A stretch of DNA of 7,053 bases, from NCBI GenBank assembly GCA_024688095.1, contig JAILEJ010000382.1, positions 1-7,053 of the forward strand. Direction: 5' to 3'. Source of the stretch: Butyrivibrio sp. (GTDB taxonomy: Bacteria; Bacillota; Clostridia; Lachnospirales; Lachnospiraceae). Numbering within the stretch: position 1 is the first letter of the stretch; each line of letters starts with the position of its first letter. Of the stretch, positions 1 through 5,470 are shown piece by piece. Below the pieces are notes generated by a model. That model worked only from the letters and a program-made list of their open reading frames with translations. It was not told the origin of the DNA and made no database searches. The position numbers and the translations under genes were made by a program.

Positions 1-597
1 GGAGAGACAATTTTTTCTATATCTGTAAATTTGATCATTTCTTTTTTTGTAGGTTTATTTGCACATTTATATTATAAAATGCATGAATCTAATGAACTTC
101 TTAAAGAGATATCGACAATTGATAAACTTACCGGATGTTATAACCGTAGAGCATATGATGATAAAATTGAGGAACTTAAAAAGGATACGCTTGATAATGA
201 TTTTCTTTGTGTAACAATTGATGTTAATGGGTTAAAACAGGTTAATGATACCCTGGGACATGCAGCCGGTGATGAAATTATTGCAGGTGTTGCATTTTGT
301 TTGAGAAACAGCCTTGCAGACTGTGCTGAATTTTATAGAATTGGTGGAGATGAATTTGCTGTTTTTGCCTGGATGGACGAAGATGAGATTGAAGAGCGTA
401 AAATAGCATTTAACGATTGTATAAAGAATTGGGAAGGTAAAATAGTAGATGAATTTACTGTTTCTACAGGATATGCTACGAGAATAGAATTTCCGGATAA
501 ATCAATTACTGAGCTTATCAGAATTTCTGATAAAAGAATGTATGAAAATAAAAAGAAATTCTATGAAGATAAAAATAAAGATAGGAGAGTTCTTTAA
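1..597 (+). CDS. Membrane-anchored GGDEF diguanylate cyclase, 5'-truncated
   Basis: The product should make cyclic di-GMP from two GTP on the inner face of the membrane. The frame is open to the left edge with no stop, so the start lies outside; the TTG at 31 and ATG at 79 are poor starts with no well-placed ribosome binding site. The visible N-terminus is one hydrophobic segment (about nt 7-75), followed by a short helical linker and a complete GGDEF domain. The domain opens with the usual D-LTG-NRR signature (TIDKLTGCYNRRAY). It then shows the metal/substrate region DVNGLKQVNDTLGHAAGDE and an intact active-site loop RIGGDEF (GGDEF at nt 343-357). The inhibitory I-site is absent: Ala occupies both positions where RxxD would have its Arg and Asp. 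An active enzyme without product inhibition is therefore likely. The N-terminal sensory part, if any, is not visible. No terminator is seen before the next gene 104 bp downstream. Confidence 0.93.
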   Translation, partial: GETIFSISVNLIISFFVGLFAHLYYKMHESNELLKEISTIDKLTGCYNRRAYDDKIEELKKDTLDNDFLCVTIDVNGLKQVNDTLGHAAGDEIIAGVAFCLRNSLADCAEFYRIGGDEFAVFAWMDEDEIEERKIAFNDCIKNWEGKIVDEFTVSTGYATRIEFPDKSITELIRISDKRMYENKKKFYEDKNKDRRVL

Positions 598-701
598 TTT
601 CAAAAGTGGGAATAAAATTAGCCTTTTCTGTATATGCCTTCGTATAAAGATGTGTAAATCATAAAGTATTTAAGATAATTACTATTGTTGAGGAGAAAAT
701 T

Positions 702-1247
702 ATGAAGAACAAATTAGTAAGATTTATGGCTATTGCTGGCGTAGCAGTAATAATGTCAGGATTAGTTGCGGGATGTGGAAGCTCAAATAATACAGAGATG
801 TCTGATGAAGAAATAGAAGAGGTAGAAGAATTAGTAGAAGGAGCAATTGGGGATACAGATGATATGGCCGATGCATCATTGGCAGAGGCAATAAAAGCAG
901 CAAGTAATTATTTTACATATTGTGTATATGTAAAGTATGCAGAAGATGATAAAGATCCTGCAAAAGATTATTTTTATATATTTAATGATGATGGAACGGG
1001 ACGCACAGAAGATGGAGCGGCTCATGGAGCAGGCGTTTCATTTAACTGCACTCAGGAAGCTGGAAAGGTAACTTTTAGTTATGGCGGTGACGACGGCGAT
1101 ACAGATGTATTCATAGTTGAAGAATCTGATAATGGTATAATTAAAGGCAGGTTTGAAGGCACGGATGAAGTATTGGTATTTGAGCCATTATATGATGCAG
1201 ATCCTGATAATTTTGATTCTGAAGAATACCTTAATTCTATAAAATAA
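702..1247 (+). CDS. Acidic secreted lipoprotein of unknown function
   Basis: This 181-residue protein is probably anchored to the outer face of the membrane. It has a lipoprotein signal peptide: positive N-terminus (MKNKLVR), hydrophobic core to about residue 20, and lipobox VAG-C with the lipidated Cys at 25. After a Ser/Asn spacer, residues 32-62 are extremely rich in Glu and Asp (for example SDEEIEEVEELVEG), probably a helical or flexible tether. The remainder (about 65-181) looks like a small beta-rich domain with alternating hydrophobic and polar residues, an NDDGTGR turn and a Gly/Asp-rich GGDDGDTD turn. These acidic turns might bind calcium, but that is inference. The start is firm: AGGAG at 691-695 sits 6 nt before the ATG. 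I do not recognise the family. It lies between a c-di-GMP synthase and a permease without an obvious functional link, and no convincing promoter is visible in the 104-bp gap before it. Confidence 0.88.
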   Translation: MKNKLVRFMAIAGVAVIMSGLVAGCGSSNNTEMSDEEIEEVEELVEGAIGDTDDMADASLAEAIKAASNYFTYCVYVKYAEDDKDPAKDYFYIFNDDGTGRTEDGAAHGAGVSFNCTQEAGKVTFSYGGDDGDTDVFIVEESDNGIIKGRFEGTDEVLVFEPLYDADPDNFDSEEYLNSIK

Positions 1248-1295
1248 TATAGTTAATGATTTACTTTTGGGACAAAGTAGAAAAAGTCATAGGTT

Positions 1296-1337
1296 TAACG
1301 CGTTGATGCATTAATAACAAAAAGCATCAACGCGTTA
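1296..1337. repeat. 14-bp perfect inverted repeat (hairpin or paired operator)
   Basis: The arms TAACGCGTTGATGC (1296-1309) and GCATCAACGCGTTA (1324-1337) are perfect reverse complements around a 14-nt A-rich loop. Each arm also holds the self-complementary octamer AACGCGTT (1297-1304 and 1329-1336), 32 bp apart, about three helical turns. The repeat starts 48 bp after the lipoprotein gene stop, so it may act as its transcription end. However, no T-run follows the right arm (the next bases are TTGCGTTAAAA), which argues against an ordinary intrinsic terminator. The alternative is a two-site operator upstream of the permease promoter. The GC-rich arms stand out against the AT-rich surroundings. 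Confidence 0.7.
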
Positions 1338-1373
1338 TTGCGTTAAAATACATCAAAAAAGTTGATTAAATAT

Positions 1374-1402
1374 TTGATTTATGATCATGATTGTACTATA
1401 AT
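1374..1402 (+). promoter_or_regulatory. Sigma-A promoter of the amino acid permease gene
   Basis: The -35 box is TTGATT (1374-1379), the spacer is exactly 17 bp, and the -10 box is a perfect TATAAT (1397-1402). Transcription would begin near 1409, giving a leader of about 88 nt before the permease ATG. The spacer contains two overlapping palindromes, ATGATCAT (1381-1388) and ATCATGAT (1384-1391), where a repressor could compete with polymerase; this last point is inference. Confidence 0.7.
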
Positions 1403-1496
1403 GAATTTCTGCGCTTTAATACATTATGCTTTTAAAGTTTAAAGCTTTTATTACCAAAAGGCGTAGGAATTTTATAGGAGAGAAGGTATAGAAAAA

Positions 1497-2924
1497 ATGA
1501 AACAAGAAAAGAAAATGACAGGATATAATCTGGCATTTATCGCATTCTCAACAGTATGGGGATTTGGTAATGTCCTCAATGGTTTTGTGTATTTCAATGG
1601 TATTCAGGTAATATTCAGCTGGATACTTATGTTTGCACTTTACTTTGTGCCATATGCACTTATGGTAGGTGAACTTGGATCAGCCTTTAAAGACTCAAAT
1701 GGTGGTGTAAGTTCATGGATTCACTCTACAATGGGTAGAAAACTTGCATATTATGCAGGATGGACATATTGGGCCGTTCATATTACATATATTGCGAGTA
1801 AATCAAGTGGAGGACTTAAGGCTCTTAGCTGGGCAGTTTTCCAAAATGCAGAGACATATGATACACTTCCAACAAAGCTTGTACAGCTTGTAACTTTTGC
1901 GGTTCTTATCCTCTTTTGCTTTATAGCAAGTAAAGGTCTTACCCCACTTAAAAAGCTTACAACTCTTGCCGGAACAAGTATGTTTGTAATGTCACTTTTA
2001 TATATCCTTATGATGTTTGCTGCACCAGTTATAAATCCAGGTGCTGACTTTGTATCAATGGATTTTAGTATTAAGAATCTCATTCCTAATTTTAATGTAG
2101 GATATTTTACTTCATTATCAATCCTTGTATTTGCAGTAGGTGGATGTGAGAAGATTTCTCCATATGTAAACAAGATGGAAAAGCCAAGTAAAAACTTTCC
2201 TAAGGGAATGATCATGCTGGCAATAATGGTTGTAGTATGTGCTATTCTTGGAACGATCGCTATGGGTATGATGTTTGATCCTGCTGAAATTAATGCAAGT
2301 GAGGAGTCATTTAACTCATATGTTTCAAATGGTTCATATTGGGCATTCCAGAGACTTGGAGAATATTATCATGTTGGAAATCTGCTCCTGATTGTATATG
2401 CTCTTTGCAATGTAATAGGACAGTTCTCAACACTTCTTCTTAGTATTGATGCACCTCTTAGAATTCTTCTTGGAAATGAAGACAGTAAAGAATTCATCCC
2501 ATCAGGACTTCTTAAACAGAATAAAAATGGTGCTTATATAAATGGTATTAAGATGGTAGCAATATTATCAGGAGCAATAATTCTTGTACAGTCATTTGTA
2601 CCAGGTGCTGCATATGTTCTTCAGCAGCTTAATAAGCTTAATTCTGTGTGTATGCCTATGCGTTATTTATGGGTATTTGCAGCTTATATTGCACTTCGTG
2701 TTTACAATGATAAATTTAATCCGGAGTACAGATTTGTAAAGAACCGTACTTTAGGAATAGTAGCAGGTGCATGGTGCTTCTTTGTAACAGCTGCTTGCTG
2801 TATTATGGGTGTATACTCAACGGATCCTCTTACTCTTGCTCTTAACATCATTACACCAATCGTACTTATCGGACTTGGTGTAATACTTCCGGTTATTGCA
2901 AAACGTGAACAGGCAAAAGCCTGA
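1497..2924 (+). CDS. APC-superfamily amino acid permease, YjeM-like
   Basis: This 475-residue integral membrane protein probably moves an amino acid across the cytoplasmic membrane by symport or exchange. About twelve hydrophobic segments span residues 12-33 through about 446-466, the usual size and layout for the APC superfamily. TM1 carries the unwound-helix Gly motif as TVWGFGN (19-25). TM2 ends in the family-typical YALMVGELGSAF, with Glu59, followed by NGGV (68-71). TM6 has VGGCEKISP (214-222), corresponding to the broken helix 6 with its conserved Glu218. The TM1-TM2 region resembles YjeM and glutamate/GABA antiporters more than the classical lysine or aromatic permeases, but the substrate cannot be read from sequence. 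AGGAGAGAAGG (1476-1486) precedes the ATG by 10 nt and fixes the start; a second Met at residue 7 is less well placed. The gene has its own promoter and terminator, so it is probably monocistronic. Confidence 0.92.
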   Translation: MKQEKKMTGYNLAFIAFSTVWGFGNVLNGFVYFNGIQVIFSWILMFALYFVPYALMVGELGSAFKDSNGGVSSWIHSTMGRKLAYYAGWTYWAVHITYIASKSSGGLKALSWAVFQNAETYDTLPTKLVQLVTFAVLILFCFIASKGLTPLKKLTTLAGTSMFVMSLLYILMMFAAPVINPGADFVSMDFSIKNLIPNFNVGYFTSLSILVFAVGGCEKISPYVNKMEKPSKNFPKGMIMLAIMVVVCAILGTIAMGMMFDPAEINASEESFNSYVSNGSYWAFQRLGEYYHVGNLLLIVYALCNVIGQFSTLLLSIDAPLRILLGNEDSKEFIPSGLLKQNKNGAYINGIKMVAILSGAIILVQSFVPGAAYVLQQLNKLNSVCMPMRYLWVFAAYIALRVYNDKFNPEYRFVKNRTLGIVAGAWCFFVTAACCIMGVYSTDPLTLALNIITPIVLIGLGVILPVIAKREQAKA

Positions 2925-2932
2925 ATTATAAT

Positions 2933-2994
2933 ATAAAAGTCTGTTTTATTCAGAGAAAAAGCGTATTCTGAATGAGACAGACTTTTATTATTTT
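2933..2994 (+). terminator. Hairpin terminator after the permease gene
   Basis: A two-part stem starts 8 bp after the permease stop. The outer 12-bp stem is perfect (2933-2944 with 2977-2988: ATAAAAGTCTGT / ACAGACTTTTAT). After a small internal loop comes an inner 7-bp stem (2948-2954 with 2967-2973: ATTCAGA / TCTGAAT). The 3' side is T-rich (CTTTTATTATTTT), so an intrinsic terminator is the natural reading, although the T-run is interrupted by A residues. Confidence 0.8.
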
Positions 2995-3035
2995 GAATGA
3001 ATATGGATGATACCAAGATTATGTAAGGTATTAAC

Positions 3036-3073
3036 TTTTTTTGCTGTTTTTTTAGTCTTTTTTTAGTCTTTTT
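3036..3073. repeat. Phased T-tracts with a tandem 11-bp repeat
   Basis: Runs of T occur at 3036-3042, 3047-3053, 3058-3064 and 3069-3073, with starts 11 bp apart each time. The middle part is an exact tandem duplication of TTTTTTTAGTC (3047-3057 and 3058-3068). A-tracts repeated once per helical turn are known to bend DNA, and this array ends just upstream of the TATAAT box of the EIIC-EAL gene. It may act as a curved UP-like element. A simple slippage-prone low-complexity run is the alternative. Confidence 0.6.
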
Positions 3074-3088
3074 ATATGCTTATAGAGA

Positions 3089-3094
3089 TATAAT
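3089..3094 (+). promoter_or_regulatory. -10 box of the EIIC-EAL gene; no consensus -35
   Basis: A perfect TATAAT lies 23 bp before the ATG at 3118. Initiation near 3101 would leave a leader of only about 17 nt, just enough for GGAGAGG (3104-3110). The place where a -35 box should be (about 3066-3071, GTCTTT) does not match TTGACA; the phased T-tracts overlap it and could compensate. The preceding permease terminator supports an independent promoter here. Confidence 0.55.
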
Positions 3095-3117
3095 AAAAGG
3101 GTCGGAGAGGGACTTAT

Positions 3118-5235
3118 ATGGAAAGATTGAAAGCTATTAATCAAAAAATACTTAAAATTCTTTTCTTTAAGATTATTAGAGATGCATTTTTAAATTTGTC
3201 ACCTGTTTTTATTACAGGTGGTCTTATTATCATGCTTATAAATTTGCCCTTTGATGCATATCAGACTTTTATTACAACGTTTGCCGGAGGCGTATTATAT
3301 GATATTTTAGCTGCACTTAATAATGTAAGCTTTGGAATGGCTTCTGTTTATCTTGTTATTACGGTAGGTTATAGTTATTGCTTTAATAAAAATTGTATGG
3401 AAGATTTAATACCTACTATTTTGGCTGGACAGTGTACATTTTTTGTAATTACAGATGTCTTTGGTAAAGAAGGTAATATGGATGCTCTTGGTGTGAAGGG
3501 CGTATTTGTTGCCGTTGTAGGAGGATATTTGTCTGCACAGTTTCTTCATGTTCTTTTGCGTTATAGAAAAGACAGATACCGAAATGGAATGATGATGGCA
3601 GATCTGAGTTTCTATAAAGCTCTTAGTTATATCCCATTTATTGTGGCAGTTGTTGTTACTATTATTATTTTGAATACATTCATTTGTGACATTACAAATA
3701 AGAGTAATTTGTATGATTTAGAGGTTGATACAATTACACGTCTTTTTTCGGTGGGTGGCAATTCGTTTGTAACTGCATTTTTTATGGCTATTGCTAATAG
3801 TCTGTTATGGTTCTTTGGTGTTCATGGAAGTAATATGATTGAACCAGCAATGGCTACAATTTTTACGCCTCTTATTGATGAGAACATTATGGCTGTTTCT
3901 AATGGACTTCCGGCACCTAACATATTCTGTAAAGAATTCTTTGATTTGTTTATATTAATGGGCGGTACAGGAACATCCTTTTCATTGTTGTTTGCAATTT
4001 TATTTTTTTCAAAGAAAAAGTCCACAAGAGATATAGCCAAAGTTGGTTTTTTTCCAATGATATTTAATATCAATGAGATAATGCTATTTGGAATTCCACT
4101 TATACTTAATCCATATTTATTTATTCCATTTTTGTTTGTTCCAGTTATGGCGCTCATTGTTTCTTATTTTGCTATTTCTACAGGACTTGTTCCGCTTATT
4201 ACTTCTCAGGTAAGCTGGACAACTCCGATTTTTTTGAGCGGTTATATTGGTACAGGCTCAATAAGGGGAAGTATTTTACAGCTGATTGTTTTGATAATAG
4301 GAATATTTATGTACAAACCTTTTTTGAAGATGTATGAAGAAAGCTCTGTAGATGAAACTGTTCTTTTATATAATAAATTAGTGGACCTTATGAAAAAAAG
4401 TGAAGATGATGTAAAACACATTAATCTTACACTTCGTACTGATGAAATCGGAATATTTGCGAGAGGCTTCCAAAATGAAATAAAGGAAGCAATAGCAAAA
4501 AATAAATTTGAAATTCATTATCAACCTCAGTTTGATGCAGATGGAATCTGTGTGGGAGCAGAAGCACTGTTTAGATGGAAACATCCCGATCTTGGAATAA
4601 TCTATCCACCGTTAATATTCCAGCTTGCAGAGGAAAGCGGGATCAACGTCTCATTGGAGAGTACAATCCTCGCAGATACAATTAATGATGCCAGAGATAT
4701 TCGCAGAGAGACAGGATTTAACAAAAAAATCAGCGTAAATGTATCTGGTTCTGTTATACAGACAGAAAAATACGTTAAAGCTCTTGAAGAGCATGTTAGA
4801 AATAAAGATTTCAAAGAAGGAGAAATCTGTCTTGAAATAACAGAACAGAAGGCCTTGCTTTCAAAGGAGTCTGCTTATGTTTCTCTTGATGATATAAGGA
4901 ATATGGGATATCTCATGGCTATAGATGATTTTTCGATGGGACATACTTCTTTGAAATATCTTATGGTACATCATTTTGATATCGTAAAAATGGATGGTTC
5001 ACTTATAAAAGGTCTTGTTTCGGAGTCAAAAGAAAGGGTTTCAGAGCTTGTAAAGTCTATAGTGGATATGTCAAATCAGATGGGATTTGATGTTGTCGCA
5101 GAATATGTTGAAACTTCAGAACAACAGGAAATACTGCAGTCACTTGGATGCAATATATATCAGGGATGGCTGTATTCAAAAGCAATTCCCAAGGATCAGT
5201 TCATAGAACTTTTAATCGAACAGAATAATAAATAA
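3118..5235 (+). CDS. PTS EIIC-EAL fusion: predicted sugar-sensing c-di-GMP phosphodiesterase
   Basis: This 705-residue protein joins a lactose/cellobiose-type PTS EIIC membrane domain (about 15-405) to a cytoplasmic EAL domain (about 450-700), which hydrolyses c-di-GMP to pGpG. EIIC hallmarks visible are WFFGVHGSN with His236, the MGGTGTS segment, FNINE with Glu320, FGIPLILNP, and SWTTPIFLSGYIGTG. From memory, the ChbC structure binds sugar through His250 and Glu334, the same 84-residue spacing as here. The Pro that usually follows FNINE is Ile. The EAL domain keeps YQPQ, E482-A483-L484, Asn541, Glu573/Glu576 (EITE), Asp603-Asp604, Lys624, Glu662 (VAEYVET) and Gln682, so it should be active; the DDFGTG loop reads DDFSMG. 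The linker contains DEIGIFARGF, reminiscent of the end of a HAMP. No EIIA, EIIB or phosphocarrier gene is nearby, which favours sensing over transport. GGAGAGG 7 nt before the ATG fixes the start. Confidence 0.93.
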   Translation: MERLKAINQKILKILFFKIIRDAFLNLSPVFITGGLIIMLINLPFDAYQTFITTFAGGVLYDILAALNNVSFGMASVYLVITVGYSYCFNKNCMEDLIPTILAGQCTFFVITDVFGKEGNMDALGVKGVFVAVVGGYLSAQFLHVLLRYRKDRYRNGMMMADLSFYKALSYIPFIVAVVVTIIILNTFICDITNKSNLYDLEVDTITRLFSVGGNSFVTAFFMAIANSLLWFFGVHGSNMIEPAMATIFTPLIDENIMAVSNGLPAPNIFCKEFFDLFILMGGTGTSFSLLFAILFFSKKKSTRDIAKVGFFPMIFNINEIMLFGIPLILNPYLFIPFLFVPVMALIVSYFAISTGLVPLITSQVSWTTPIFLSGYIGTGSIRGSILQLIVLIIGIFMYKPFLKMYEESSVDETVLLYNKLVDLMKKSEDDVKHINLTLRTDEIGIFARGFQNEIKEAIAKNKFEIHYQPQFDADGICVGAEALFRWKHPDLGIIYPPLIFQLAEESGINVSLESTILADTINDARDIRRETGFNKKISVNVSGSVIQTEKYVKALEEHVRNKDFKEGEICLEITEQKALLSKESAYVSLDDIRNMGYLMAIDDFSMGHTSLKYLMVHHFDIVKMDGSLIKGLVSESKERVSELVKSIVDMSNQMGFDVVAEYVETSEQQEILQSLGCNIYQGWLYSKAIPKDQFIELLIEQNNK

Positions 5236-5291
5236 TTTATCCTGCTTTTTTCTATAATTTGTGGTGTTTTATAATACTAAGCATAAGAGTA

Positions 5292-5311
5292 TAGTAATAA
5301 TCAAATTACTA
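5292..5311. repeat. Small AT-rich inverted repeat
   Basis: TAGTAAT (5292-5298) and ATTACTA (5305-5311) are perfect complements around a 6-nt loop, in the 3' untranslated region of the EIIC-EAL gene. It is weak and has no T-tail. It may be incidental in such AT-rich sequence, or a minor stem upstream of the real terminator. Confidence 0.35.
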
Positions 5312-5341
5312 AACCCTTCCAAATATGATAAATGCAGTAGT

Positions 5342-5376
5342 AAGGCGCATCTGAACATATAATAGATGCGCCTTTT
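5342..5376 (+). terminator. Intrinsic terminator of the EIIC-EAL gene
   Basis: A perfect 11-bp GC-rich stem, AAGGCGCATCT (5342-5352) with AGATGCGCCTT (5364-5374), has an 11-nt AT loop and runs into TTTT. A flanking TGCAG/CTGCA pair (5333-5337 with 5377-5381) could lengthen the stem. It lies about 107 nt after the EAL stop and just before the sensor kinase promoter region. It most likely separates the two transcription units. Confidence 0.82.
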
Positions 5377-5391
5377 CTGCACAGGTGATTT

Positions 5392-5423
5392 TATAATGAT
5401 ATTCTATAATCAGATGTTATAAT
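5392..5423 (+). promoter_or_regulatory. Promoter region of the sensor kinase: three TATAAT boxes, one extended -10
   Basis: Perfect TATAAT hexamers start at 5392, 5405 and 5418, exactly 13 bp apart. The last is preceded by TGT, making the extended -10 element TGTTATAAT (5415-5423), which can work without a good -35; none is visible. Initiation near 5430 would give a leader of about 40 nt to the ATG at 5471. TATAAT is frequent by chance in such AT-rich DNA, so only the extended -10 copy is a firm suggestion. Confidence 0.5.
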
Positions 5424-5470
5424 ATTATTTGGATTGTTTTTGTTTGAGTGGAGATTTAAATTCCGGAATT

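Noticed and set aside
598..701. Promoter or terminator between the GGDEF and lipoprotein genes
   Set aside because: GATAAT (674-679) and TATAAA (643-648) lack matching -35 boxes, and no stable hairpin is present; nothing firm can be called, so co-transcription remains possible.
1409..1496. Riboswitch or attenuator in the 88-nt permease leader
   Set aside because: Only short AT-rich stems (such as around AAAGCTTT at 1440-1447) are visible; no T-box, glycine, lysine or other known riboswitch core could be recognised.
1778..2215. Minus-strand open frame inside the permease gene
   Set aside because: It lies wholly within a clear transporter coding region, has no ribosome binding site, and its translation resembles no family.
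2702..3016. Minus-strand open frame over the permease 3' end and terminator
   Set aside because: It is a shadow of the permease frame that reads through the terminator stem; no start signals and no recognisable product.
3000..3117. Possible c-di-GMP riboswitch upstream of the EAL gene
   Set aside because: The TATAAT box is only 23 bp from the ATG, leaving no room for a structured leader, and the conserved GEMM core sequences are absent.
3822..4157. Minus-strand open frame within the EIIC domain, plus shorter ones at 4378-4584 and 4602-4814
   Set aside because: All three are antisense to well-conserved EIIC or EAL motifs and have no sensible composition or start signals.
5260..5376. Possible small RNA ending at the terminator, with TATAAT at 5270-5275
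   Set aside because: No -35 or extended -10 accompanies this TATAAT, and the stretch is explained as the 3' untranslated region of the EIIC-EAL gene.
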